Origin: Ardenticatenaceae bacterium
Lineage (GTDB): Bacteria; Chloroflexota; Anaerolineae; Promineifilales; Promineifilaceae
Assembly (NCBI GenBank): GCA_020634435.1
Contig: JACKBS010000006.1
Location: 496,001-560,000, forward strand
Direction of reading: 5' to 3'
DNA: 64,000 bases
A model generated the notes under the pieces. The model did not search any database. It was not told the DNA's origin and saw nothing but the letters and a program-made list of their open reading frames with translations. Positions 1 to 8,117 of this stretch are shown one piece after another (position 1 is the stretch's first letter; each line of letters opens with the position of its first letter). The translations under genes and the position numbers were made by a program.

Positions 1-143
1 AAGAAACGGAGTTGGCCTTCTATGAAGTTAATACGGATTCAAGACAAAATTGAAGCTAAATACAGAAAGCGTTAAATCAGGTATGTGAAAAGTGTTGGCT
101 TATGTCCGGTTTGTACATTTCGTTTAAAATGTTACTAGCATAG

Positions 144-1940
144 TTACCACGGCCGATATTCTAGCGATTGGTGGCGGAAGTAGGTGGTGTACAGCTCGGC
201 GTAATGGCCATCCTGGGCCAGCAGTGCGTCGTGGTTGCCTTCTTCGATGATCTGCCCGTCGCGCAGGACGATGATCCGGTCGGCGGCGCGCACCGTGGAG
301 AGGCGGTGGGCGATGATGATGCTGGTCCGGTTTTGCAGGACGGTGGCCAGGGCGTCCTGCACCTGCGCTTCCGTCAGCGGGTCGATGCTGGCGGTGGCTT
401 CGTCCAGCAGCAGGATGGCCGGGTTTTGCAGCAGCACGCGGGCCAGGGCCACCAGCTGCCGCTGCCCCAACGAGAGCCGCGCCCCCGTTCCCCCACGTCC
501 GTTTGTAAGCCATCGGGCAAATCTGCCAGCCAGCTGCCGTCGCCCAGCTGCCGTGCGGCCGTTTCCACTTCACTATCACTTGCTTCAGGACGGCCGTATC
601 GCACATTCTCCGCCACTGTCCCCGAAAACAAAAACGGGGCTTGCGGCACCAGCCCCAGTTGGCGACGGTATTGGCTTAAATCGAGGGTGCGGATGGAACG
701 GCCGTCTACCAACACATCGCCGCCCTGGTACTCATAAAAACGCATCAACACCTTCACCAGGCTCGATTTGCCCGCGCCCGTGTGCCCCACAATCGCCAGC
801 GTTTGCCCCGCCGGAATCGTCAGCGAAAAATTTTGCAAGACGGTGCTGCGCCCGGTGCTGTAGTTAAACGTCACCTTCTCATACGCAATTTCGCCGCGCA
901 GCCGACCCACCGGCTCGTTACCCGTTTGCACCACCAGCGGCTCGTCGTCAATCAGGGCAAAGACCCGCTCGCTGGCCGCCAACCCCTGCTGGAACTGGCT
1001 CCAGAACGACGCTAGGCTGGTGATCGGGTAGAAGAAAATCGTCAGCCCCTGCACGAACAAATACCACTCGCCCACGGAAATATCCTGCTGGATGGCCATC
1101 AGCCCGCCCACATAAATAATCACCGAGACGGCGATGCCGGAGACCGTGTTGAGCAGCGGGAAGATGCTGCCAAACACGGCCACGCGGGTGAGCTGCACCC
1201 GGTAGGCCAGCTCGTTCACGTCCTGAAAATCGTCGTAGATGGCCGCTTCTTGACGGAAGTTTTTGGCCACGCCAATGCCGCTGATCGTCTCCTGGATGGT
1301 GGCGTTGACTGTGGCCAGCGCCCGCTGCGCCTGCTGCATCGCGTTCCGCGCCAGCTGCCGGAAGACGAGGGCAATCGTCACCACAATCGGCCCCACGGCA
1401 AAGGTAATCAGCGCCAGCCGCACGTTTTGCGTCAGCAGCACCACGCCAATGACCAACACCAGCACAATCTGGCTCAGTAAATCAATCGTTAGCGTCACGA
1501 CGGTGGAAAAATCTTGCGTGTCAGACGTCACCCGGCTGACGATGCGGCCCGAGGCGAACTGGATCGAAAAAGGACAAATCGCGGCGCATGACGGCGCGGA
1601 AGGCGTCTTCGCGCAGCGCCAGCACCACCTCGCCCACGGCTCGCGCCGAAAACCAGAGGCTGACGAAGTTAAAGCCCCAGCTCAGCGCGCCCATCACGGT
1701 GACCACTGCCGCCAGCGTCAGCAAAAGCTGCAATTGCGGATTGGCCTCCAGCGAATCAATCCCCCGCGAGATGATGATCGGCGTCGCCGTGGCCAAAATG
1801 GAGATGAGTGACACCATCGCCGCCACCAGCAGTACCTTGCCGATATGTGGCCGAAAATAGCGCACAATCCGCCGCACCAGTTCCCGGTCGCTGTAATTTC
1901 GGTCGTATTCTTCTGGGTTTAGTCCGCCGGTGATGCCCAT
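144..1940 (-). pseudogene. ABC exporter subunit (TMD-NBD) with two frameshifts
   Basis: This is a half-size ABC exporter of the LmrA/YfiC type that reads in three frames. The N-terminal membrane part runs 1940-1560, the membrane core plus Walker A (GHTGAGKSS) runs 1559-480, and the C-terminal part with Walker B (ILLLDEATASID) and H-loop (AHRLSTV) runs 480-144. Removing one base of the GG at 1561-1562 restores FFDQFASGRIVSRVTSDTQD. Adding one base to the C5 run at 482-486 restores GARLSLGQRQL, the signature region. Everything else in the family fold is intact, so this is either a very young pseudogene or two homopolymer sequencing errors. It lies just downstream of the intact second subunit, and together they would form a heterodimeric exporter of lipids, drugs or peptides. 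Confidence 0.85.
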
Positions 1941-1967
1941 GCTGCCTCGCTTGCTTTACACTTTTTT

Positions 1968-2043
1968 GACGCAAAGTTGCAAAGGGGCAAAGTGATTAAA
2001 GAAAAAAACTTTGCATCTTCTGTTTCTTTGCGCTCTTTGCGTC
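1968..2043. repeat. imperfect inverted repeat between the ABC genes
   Basis: The left arm carries GACGCAAAGTTGCAAAG and the right arm ends CTTTGCGCTCTTTGCGTC, so the spacer folds into a long imperfect hairpin. The same wording (CGCAAAGGGGCAAAG) recurs at about 9388-9412. It may act as a transcript-end or stability structure between the two ABC subunits; that role is inference. Confidence 0.6.
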
Positions 2044-2051
2044 AATATTTT

Positions 2052-3854
2052 CTACTCACGCACAAAAATTTGTCGGTAAACCGCACTCTCCGCCATCAGC
2101 TCCTCGTGGGTGCCCTGGGCGATGAGACGGCCGTTTTTCATCAACAAAATCAAATCAGCACTGCGAATTTGCGACAGGCGGTGGGTGATGAGCAGGGTGG
2201 TCCGCCCGGCCAAAATGCTGTGCATGGCTCGCTGAATCTGGTCCTCAGTGTTGCTGTCGATGGCGCTGGTGGAATCATCCAGCACCAAAATGCGCGGGTC
2301 GCTCAGGAAGGCGCGGGCAATCGCCAGCCGCTGCCGCTGCCCACCAGAGAGCATCACGCCGCGCTCGCCAATCATCGTCTGGTAGCCATTGGGGAAGCTC
2401 ATGATGAACTCATGCGCCTGCGCCTGCTTCGCTGCGGCTTCAATGTCTGCCTGGGGCACATCGGCCCGCGCGCCAAAAGCAATGTTCTCCGCAATCGTCC
2501 GCGAAAAGAGAAAGATGTCTTGCTCGATGGTGCCGATTTGCCCGCGCAGGCTGTCCAGGCTCCAGTCACGCACGTCAATTTGGTCGATGAGGATACGGCC
2601 GTTCGTCACATCAAACGTCCGGTTCAGCAGCTTGGTCAATGTGCTCTTGCCCGCGCCCGTCTGCCCCACAATCGCCACCGTCTGCCCCGGCTTGGCCGTA
2701 AACGAAATATTCTGCAACACTAAAGAAGTTGACGTCGCATCGGCATCACCTGCCATCTGCAACTTGCCACCTGCCACCACCCCATACCCAAAACTCACAT
2801 CCTCAAAAACCACCTCACCCTTCATCTGCTGTGCCACGCCCGCTTCGTTTTGATCCAGCTCCGTTTCCGTCAGGATCATCTCCAAGATGCGGCGGGCGCT
2901 GGCAAAACTTTGCTGGAAGGTGGCAATGTTGCGCAGCAAAAAGCGGATTGGCATCCGCAGCGTGCCCAGCAATCCCATGAAAGCAATCACCTGCCCCACC
3001 GAAATGACGCCCTGCAAAAAGAGGTAGAGCGCGTGGCCAAAACCCAGCCCAATTGTCAGACCGTAGAGCAGCAGCGGCAGGTAGCGGGCCGTCACCTCAC
3101 CCTCGCGCACGAAGGCGTCTCGGTACGCCCCGGCGTTGTGGCTAAAGCGGGCATTTTCGGCCGGTTCCTGGGCAAACCCTTTCACCACCTCAATGCCCGA
3201 AATCGTCTCCGCCAGCCCGGCGTTCATCTCGGCAAACGTGCCGCGCAGCTGCGTAGCGACGGGAGCCAGATTGTCGTTGTAGCGGCGCAGGGCAAAATAC
3301 GTGCTGATGAGGAACACTATCGGCACGATGAGCAGCCGGTAATCCAGCGTGGTAATCGTCACCAGGGGTACTAGCAGCGTCAGGATCGATTCCGTCGTCG
3401 TGCCCAGCGCGGGACTGACAAACAGGTTGAGCTGCTGCACGTCATTCGTGGCGCGGGCCATCAAATCGCCCACGCGCTGCTGGCCATGAAAGGTCTGGCT
3501 TTTGCTGAGCAGGCTCAGGTACAGCTCGTCGCGGGTGTTGCGCTCCACGCGCTGGGCCAATACGCGAATCGCCAGGCTGTTCACAATGTCGAACAGACCA
3601 TAGCCCACGTAGGCGGCCACGACGTACAGCGCGGCCACGGTCAGCCCAGCGCGCCCCTCATTCTGGATCACGCTGTCAAACGCCCAGCCCACGGTGATCG
3701 CTTCCATGCTTTGTGCCGAAGCCATGCCGACGGTGGTGAGCAAAAAGGTGAGCAGCAGCCCCTTGTAGCGCAAAATGTGGGATCGCAGCCAGCGCAGCGT
3801 GGAGCGGTGGTCGTAGGTGTGGGCGTCTGCCACAGTAAATTCAGATCGGGTCAT
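2052..3854 (-). CDS. ABC exporter, fused permease/ATPase subunit
   Basis: This 600-residue protein has the usual exporter layout: six membrane helices in about residues 30-320, then an ATPase domain. Walker A is GQTGAGKST, the signature is LSGGQRQRLAIARAFL, and Walker B is ILVLDDSTSAID. The switch histidine is in TLLITHRLSQI. Walker B carries Asp-Asp instead of the usual Asp-Glu after the hydrophobic strand, which is typical of the degenerate site in heterodimeric exporters. The partner would be the broken gene at 144-1940, 111 bp downstream on the same strand. The start is supported by a purine-rich AAGAGGAA stretch about 10 nt upstream. The substrate cannot be predicted. Confidence 0.93.
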   Translation of the reverse strand: MTRSEFTVADAHTYDHRSTLRWLRSHILRYKGLLLTFLLTTVGMASAQSMEAITVGWAFDSVIQNEGRAGLTVAALYVVAAYVGYGLFDIVNSLAIRVLAQRVERNTRDELYLSLLSKSQTFHGQQRVGDLMARATNDVQQLNLFVSPALGTTTESILTLLVPLVTITTLDYRLLIVPIVFLISTYFALRRYNDNLAPVATQLRGTFAEMNAGLAETISGIEVVKGFAQEPAENARFSHNAGAYRDAFVREGEVTARYLPLLLYGLTIGLGFGHALYLFLQGVISVGQVIAFMGLLGTLRMPIRFLLRNIATFQQSFASARRILEMILTETELDQNEAGVAQQMKGEVVFEDVSFGYGVVAGGKLQMAGDADATSTSLVLQNISFTAKPGQTVAIVGQTGAGKSTLTKLLNRTFDVTNGRILIDQIDVRDWSLDSLRGQIGTIEQDIFLFSRTIAENIAFGARADVPQADIEAAAKQAQAHEFIMSFPNGYQTMIGERGVMLSGGQRQRLAIARAFLSDPRILVLDDSTSAIDSNTEDQIQRAMHSILAGRTTLLITHRLSQIRSADLILLMKNGRLIAQGTHEELMAESAVYRQIFVRE

Positions 3855-3946
3855 TAAATCGGTTCCTCTTGTTCACTTGGGATCGTATCAGGTTGCGGGG
3901 AGAAGGTCTAGGGTAATTGGCCTGTTCAAACGTCCAGTCTTGTAGA

Positions 3947-3975
3947 TTGGCGGTTTGTGCCGCAGTTTGTATGAT
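3947..3975 (+). promoter_or_regulatory. sigma70-type promoter, leaderless arrangement
   Basis: TTGGCG (3947-3952), a 17-bp spacer and TATGAT (3970-3975), followed by only 6 nt before ATG 3982. This spacing places the transcription start at or next to the start codon. Confidence 0.55.
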
Positions 3976-3981
3976 TGGCAG

Positions 3982-4272
3982 ATGATGAAGGCACAGAGTA
4001 AGGGTTTGCAAGACGGCCGTATCCACCACTACACGTTTTTGGATAGGGAACGGCCGTTACCCACCCACCAAATCCTGCAAAACTGGCAATCCGACGAAAC
4101 ATTCCGCACTTTCTTTATCCAACTGCAGGTGGACGCCTCTTTTGACGCTTATTTTTGGGAAACGCCGCCGCTAACAACAAATAGATTGGAACGGCCGTTT
4201 TCTACTTTCATTGGTAGACGTGATACAAGACTTTTCATTTTGAAAAAGGGTGAAGTTTGTCTGGAAAAGTGA
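3982..4272 (+). pseudogene. truncated small protein of unknown function
   Basis: The reading frame starts MMKAQSKGLQDGRIHHYTFL and carries a recognisable core (WQSDETFRTFFIQL, then FDAYFWETPPLTTNRLERPF). It resembles a group of small uncharacterised bacterial proteins whose members I recall as roughly 200 residues with an FDAYFWE-PP motif. I am not certain of the family name. After the RPF stretch the sequence no longer looks conserved and stops at residue 96, so the C-terminal half seems to be missing. A good leaderless promoter precedes it. It could also be a genuinely short protein. Confidence 0.4.
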
Positions 4273-4518
4273 TGACCTATTTCAGTTGATCCCCTGAGGA
4301 AAACGGGTGTTTAGTAGACGTAAGTTGTTCAGATTTGTTATTGAGTTATTGGGTTTTCCAGAAGACTGCGCAATCTGTTCATCTATCTAAAATTTGTTCC
4401 CGCGGCACAGATCGTACAGAAGTTTGGTCAACCCCCTGTGTCCGTGGTGGGTGCAAATTCCCCCATTGGGTAATTTTAAGCAATTGTATAAAACCTTACA
4501 CAAAAGGAGGGCTGGTAG

Positions 4519-5484
4519 ATGGCGATTTATCGTATTTTGGCTCTGGACGGTGGTGGTGTTCGCGGTACGCTCACAGCAACCATATTGCGGCGATTGTCTG
4601 AGCAAGTTCCCGGTTGGCTTGATGAAGTTGACTTGATTGCTGGCACTTCTACAGGCGGCATTTTGGCGCTTGGGCTGGCTAGGGGTCTGACGCCTGCTGA
4701 GCTCCAGGAACTGTATTGTGACAATTGTGCCGAAGTTTTTGACGATTCCTGGCTAGACAATATCCTCGATCTGGGGCAGGTGGTGGGCGCCCAGTTTTCC
4801 AACAAAAATCTGGCAAAAATGATCGATAAGGTCATTGGCCCCGTGAGGCTGGATGAATTGAAGAAGCGCGTGCTTATCTCTGCCTTTGACCTGGATAATG
4901 AGGCCGAGGAAGCGTTGGAGCGCAGCTGGAAGCCCAAGTTTTTCCATAACTTCCCTGGTGAAGACAGTGATGGTCATTATTTGGCCAGAGACGTGGCGCT
5001 TTACACCAGTGCCGCGCCCAGCTATTTCCCTGCGGTGGATGGCTACATTGATGGTGGCGTTGTGGCGAACAATCCCAGCATGGCCGCGCTGGCGCAGGTG
5101 CTCGATTACCGGGCCGATATTCCAGAACGGCCGTTGCTGAACGAAGTGCGGCTGTTGTCTGTGGGCACGGGAAAGCCACTCAACTTTATTCACACCCGGC
5201 GCAAATACCTCGACTGGGGCTACGCGCACTGGGTGAAACCTATCCTGGACATCATGATGGACGGCAGTATGGGGCTGGCTGACTTCCAGTGCCAGCAGCT
5301 TCTGGGGCGCCACCAATATCTGCGCATCAATCCGGTTCTCACCGAGGCCATCGGTTTGGCTGCCTACAAGAAGGTGGATGAGCTGATGCATATTGGCGAA
5401 ACCTGCGATCTCACAGAGGCGGTTGAGTGGTTAGAGAACTCCTGGATGGAGACAGAAGCGCTGTTTGAGCTGGTACCTGCATAG
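4519..5484 (+). CDS. patatin-like phospholipase
   Basis: This 321-residue protein is a patatin-family acyl hydrolase that cleaves acyl chains from membrane or storage lipids using a Ser-Asp dyad. The oxyanion loop DGGGVRGTL is at residues 8-16, the nucleophile elbow GTSTGG at about 43-48, and the catalytic Asp is in DGGVVANNP at about residue 177. Length fits the bacterial CapV/RssA-like single-domain class. A strong Shine-Dalgarno AAAGGAGGG precedes ATG 4519. It stands alone with no cyclase (CD-NTase) or other defence gene beside it, so there is no case for a CBASS effector role. Cytoplasmic, with no signal peptide. Confidence 0.92.
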   Translation: MAIYRILALDGGGVRGTLTATILRRLSEQVPGWLDEVDLIAGTSTGGILALGLARGLTPAELQELYCDNCAEVFDDSWLDNILDLGQVVGAQFSNKNLAKMIDKVIGPVRLDELKKRVLISAFDLDNEAEEALERSWKPKFFHNFPGEDSDGHYLARDVALYTSAAPSYFPAVDGYIDGGVVANNPSMAALAQVLDYRADIPERPLLNEVRLLSVGTGKPLNFIHTRRKYLDWGYAHWVKPILDIMMDGSMGLADFQCQQLLGRHQYLRINPVLTEAIGLAAYKKVDELMHIGETCDLTEAVEWLENSWMETEALFELVPA

Positions 5485-5564
5485 GAAACGGCCGTTTTCA
5501 TCCGGCATAGACCGCAAAACTGGTAAAACGTAAGAACGGTAAGGGAAAACGTTTGGCACCTCTG

Positions 5565-5578
5565 GTGATAAAAATCAC
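5565..5578. promoter_or_regulatory. candidate operator upstream of the ferritin-like gene
   Basis: A perfect inverted repeat GTGAT-AAAA-ATCAC lies 70 bp before ATG 5648. Its form fits a dimeric regulator site (FNR/CRP-like or metal-responsive), but no regulator can be named from the sequence. Confidence 0.3.
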
Positions 5579-5647
5579 TTGGTTCTTGGTTGGCTTCTTG
5601 GCATACTAATTTCATTGCCTAAATCAATATTTTCCCAAGGAGAAAAC

Positions 5648-6073
5648 ATGAACAAGCAGCAATTAATCGACAAGTTGAATGAGGACCTGGCTGGCGAATT
5701 CGGGGCCATCATTCAATACATCACCTATGCGGCCAAAGCCACCGGTCCGTTTCGGCCACAGATGGCCCAATTTTTCCTCACCGAAGTGGCCGATGAGCAG
5801 ATTCACGCCCAATTTTTAGCCAACAAAATTGTGGCCTTGGGTGGTGAGCCAACCACCACGCCGCGCCCGGTGCCCGTAGCGAAATCCAATCGCGAGATGT
5901 TGGAAGCGGTGCTGGCAGCCGAAAAGCAGGCGGGTAAAGATTACACGGAGCGTGCCCAACAGGCCGAAGCGTATGGTGACAAAGGGCTGGTCGTGTCTTT
6001 GGAAGACATGGTACGCGACGAATCGGGGCATTCCGAAGAAACCGAGCGCATGCTGCGAGACTGGCCACTGTAG
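5648..6073 (+). CDS. ferritin-like / bacterioferritin-family protein
   Basis: The 141-residue protein is a four-helix ferritin-like protein. Di-iron ligands are recognisable as a Glu in helix 1 (LAGEFGAIIQY), ExxH-type motifs in DEQIHAQFL and DESGHSEETE, and the Glu of the third helix (LAAEKQAGKDY). This matches the bacterioferritin/DUF892-neighbour group that stores iron or detoxifies peroxide in the cytoplasm. The start at 5648 is chosen over upstream in-frame codons because AAGGAG lies 8 nt before it and because MNKQQLIDKLNEDL is the family's natural N-terminus. No bacterioferritin-associated ferredoxin is nearby. Confidence 0.85.
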   Translation: MNKQQLIDKLNEDLAGEFGAIIQYITYAAKATGPFRPQMAQFFLTEVADEQIHAQFLANKIVALGGEPTTTPRPVPVAKSNREMLEAVLAAEKQAGKDYTERAQQAEAYGDKGLVVSLEDMVRDESGHSEETERMLRDWPL

Positions 6074-6080
6074 GAATATC

Positions 6081-6206
6081 CACAGATGACACAGATTTCG
6101 CAGATTAAGGTTTGTTAGTTTGTGATTCTGGTAGGCGTTAACCGCAGAGACGCGGAGGGCGCAGAGTGCATAAACTTTGCGTTCTTAGCGCTCTCTGCGG
6201 TTTGTT
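6081..6206. repeat. two families of intergenic inverted repeat
   Basis: ATCCACAGATGACACAGATTTCGCAG (read in two parts, 6081-6106) belongs to the ATCCACAGATTACACAG family also found at 14183-14250 and 44151-44175. The following ACCGCAGAGACGCGGAGG at about 6139 pairs with GCGCTCTCTGCGGTTTG near 6189-6206. This second family recurs at 9314, 9480, 44180 and inside yqeC at 45341. Confidence 0.6.
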
Positions 6207-6551
6207 TTAGCTGCGTCCAACGACAAGCTGTACGCCGTCGAGGACGCTTTCGAGGATGAAGGGGGGAACGGTGCCCACGTATTCCGTCAGGAAGCGGCGG
6301 TCGATGGTGATGACCTGAGCCACGTTGGCCACACACGCCTTAGGCAGGCCCGAATCTGATTGGGCAATGAGTACGTTGCCGGGCGCGGGGGCCAATTTCC
6401 AGTCTGGGCTGAGGGTGACGCAAACGGCCGTTTCTAACAAACTCCGGTTAAATGCATCACTTTGAATGACTAAAACGGGTTGGGGATTGGGCATTTCCGG
6501 TGGCTGGGTCCACCAGATTTGACCCTGCTTGAGGGAAACTTCGGCTACCAT
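6207..6551 (-). CDS. MazF/PemK-family toxin
   Basis: This 114-residue protein has the CcdB/PemK barrel signature: LKQGQIWW near the N-terminus, PVLVIQSDAFNRS, and a C-terminal hydrophobic strand. MazF toxins are mRNA endoribonucleases that arrest translation until neutralised by their antitoxin. Its start overlaps the end of the 78-residue upstream gene by 7 bp, the standard arrangement of a toxin-antitoxin operon. One ACGGCCGT copy is translated as part of LETAVCV. Substrate sequence cannot be inferred. Confidence 0.8.
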   Translation of the reverse strand: MVAEVSLKQGQIWWTQPPEMPNPQPVLVIQSDAFNRSLLETAVCVTLSPDWKLAPAPGNVLIAQSDSGLPKACVANVAQVITIDRRFLTEYVGTVPPFILESVLDGVQLVVGRS

Positions 6552-6781
6552 GTTGGATTATCGGCCATCGTTAACTGCTGGGCTACGCGCCACGGGGCGG
6601 GCAGCCGGGAGGCGCGGTATTGATAAATGGCATCCAGCTGGCGGGCTACCGTTTCGCTGTCGGTTCGCTCTAGTTTGCGGCTGATTGCCTGCCGCGTGAG
6701 GCGCGAATGTTGGCTGTGCCGTCGGGCGGCTGATTCGGCTTGCTGTAAAAGAGTATCGAGTAAAGCGGCGTTGTTGTTCAT
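6545..6781 (-). CDS. putative antitoxin of the MazF-like module
   Basis: This 78-residue basic, helix-rich protein (AARRHSQHSRLTRQAISRKL) comes immediately before and overlaps the MazF-like gene. I do not recognise a named antitoxin family. The call rests on size, charge, order and overlap. The C-terminus RVAQQLTMADNPTW could be the disordered toxin-binding tail. Confidence 0.6.
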   Translation of the reverse strand: MNNNAALLDTLLQQAESAARRHSQHSRLTRQAISRKLERTDSETVARQLDAIYQYRASRLPAPWRVAQQLTMADNPTW

Positions 6782-6887
6782 AGATACTTCGGCAATAATG
6801 TTCAGTTTACGGCCGTTTCCTAACGTAAAACAGCCATTTGTGAAGTGTAAACAGCTTTGTCGCTTACCGACATAGTACCAAAGAGCT

Positions 6888-6970
6888 ATCGGTGATCCGT
6901 GAGCGGTGATCCGTGAGCTGTAATCGGTATACCGTTCACCGATTACCGAAAACCGTTCACCGATTCCCTT
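6888..6970. repeat. ACCGTTCACCGATTACCG repeat cluster overlapping a stop codon
   Basis: Short alternating units (GATCCGTGAGCGGT, ACCGTTCACCGATTACCG, ACCGTTCACCGATTCC) fill the spacer. The last unit supplies the TGA stop (6957-6959) of the downstream-reading epimerase. The same units occur inside genes at about 13410-13445, 46077-46158 and 55384-55432. Confidence 0.65.
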
Positions 6971-7907
6971 GCCACCAGTCTGTTGACCAGGCCACTGCTT
7001 TGTGAATGCCGTCGCGCAAGGACGTGGTGGGTTGGTAATCGAGCAGGGCGTGGGCCTTACCGATGTTGGCCACGTAGTGAGTCACTTCGCCGACGCGGGA
7101 CGGCTCAATCGTAATGTCCGGCTCAATGCCCAGCGCTTCACCGATGTATTGGGCCATGTTCACCAGGCTGTTGCCCTGGCCAAAAGCCAGATTGATCGTG
7201 TGGTTTTCAATCTCGCCGCTCACCAATCGTTCCAAGCCGCGGGCCACGCCGTTGATGCAGTCGTCCACATAGGTGAAGTCCAGCACCTTTTTTTCGCCGT
7301 AGATGGTGATCGGTTCATGGTGGCTAATTTTGCGGATAAACAGGGGGATAACGCGCTCCATGCGTTCGAGATCGTTGTCGTAACGGCCGTACACATTGCT
7401 GAACCGGAACACCAGATAGCGCAGCCCATAACATTGCGCATAGCTATAAATTAGCGCCTCGCCCGAAATTTTGCTGGCCGAGTATGGGCTTTCCGTGAAG
7501 GCAAAATCGGCATAGCTTTCTTCGGTGATGTAGCGATGGATGTCGCCGTACACCTCGCGCGAGCTGCTAAAGATGATGGGTAGATTGTTCTGGCGGCAAA
7601 ATTCCAGCACGTTGTAGGTCATGGTGATGTTTTCCAGGGCGCGGTCCGGCTGCTCGACCAGCTCATGCACCTTGGCGTGGGCGGCAAAATGGACCACCGC
7701 GTCCAGGTTGGGTGGATACTCCACGTGGCCGATGCCCTTGTTGAAGCTGCGCTGCGGCGTGCTTAAATCTTGCAGCAGCGTTTCGATCTCGGTGGTCCAG
7801 GAATTCGGCCGTTTATCAATGCCAAACACGTAATGCCCCTGAGCTTGCAAATGAAGGCCTAAATTGGTGCCAATCTGGCCACTGGAACCGGTGATAAGAA
7901 TGCGCAT
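6957..7907 (-). CDS. NAD-dependent sugar-nucleotide epimerase/dehydratase
   Basis: The protein is an extended short-chain dehydrogenase. The NAD-binding motif is TGSSGQIGTNLG at residues 6-17, the active-site Tyr-Lys pair is in YSASKISGEALIY, and a Ser-rich strand (IIFSSSREVYGD) supplies the catalytic Ser. About 316 residues fits UDP-glucose 4-epimerase-like enzymes. I start it at ATG 7907 rather than the upstream codon at 8000, because MRILITG is the family N-terminus and AAGAGGC sits before it. It stands alone, away from the glycan cluster at 24-32 kb. The exact substrate is unknown. Confidence 0.88.
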   Translation of the reverse strand: MRILITGSSGQIGTNLGLHLQAQGHYVFGIDKRPNSWTTEIETLLQDLSTPQRSFNKGIGHVEYPPNLDAVVHFAAHAKVHELVEQPDRALENITMTYNVLEFCRQNNLPIIFSSSREVYGDIHRYITEESYADFAFTESPYSASKISGEALIYSYAQCYGLRYLVFRFSNVYGRYDNDLERMERVIPLFIRKISHHEPITIYGEKKVLDFTYVDDCINGVARGLERLVSGEIENHTINLAFGQGNSLVNMAQYIGEALGIEPDITIEPSRVGEVTHYVANIGKAHALLDYQPTTSLRDGIHKAVAWSTDWWQGNR

Positions 7908-8066
7908 GGGTGCCTCTTTTGGAGTGAATAGTAAAAAGTTAAAAGTAGGGGCGAGGCAGGTGGGAAAAACTTTATTGGAGCATAGTAGCATTGCCACCAC
8001 CTGCCTTGCCCTCAGATTGTCAAAAATAGATGGTTTGCTCGGAGAAAGTATACCCCAGAATTTTTT

Positions 8067-8117
8067 GTAGCCGCGCTTTCTTAGCGCGTTAAAAGCGCGG
8101 AAAGAATCCGCGGCTAC
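8067..8117. repeat. GTAGCCGCG hairpin over a stop codon
   Basis: The arms GTAGCCGCG...GCGCG and GCGCGG...CGCGGCTAC form an imperfect hairpin. Its outer arm includes the TAG stop (8114-8116) of the FAD oxidoreductase. No T-run follows in that gene's direction, so it is not a standard intrinsic terminator. Confidence 0.55.

Noticed and set aside
1..143. Possible 3' end of a gene at the left edge (frame open to TAA 73-75, ending EAKYRKR; a second frame open to TGA near 53)
   Set aside because: Too short to choose a frame or recognise a family.
124..606. Long frames opposite to and overlapping the ABC genes (also 1977-2723 on the plus strand)
   Set aside because: Composition is that of antisense shadows of GC-rich coding DNA, and the ABC motifs fix the true frame.
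3841..4029. Short minus-strand frame upstream of the ABC gene
   Set aside because: Overlaps the ABC start region and a better plus-strand gene with promoter; no family features.
4380..4500. tRNA-like stretch before the patatin gene
   Set aside because: A T-arm-like string is present but acceptor and anticodon stems do not pair.
4519..5484. Patatin as an anti-phage (CBASS) effector
   Set aside because: No nucleotidyltransferase or other defence gene is adjacent; it stands alone with its own ribosome binding site.
6081..6206. Repeated spacer units considered as a small CRISPR array
   Set aside because: Units are imperfect, mirrored, of different families and without regular spacers; no cas genes in the window.
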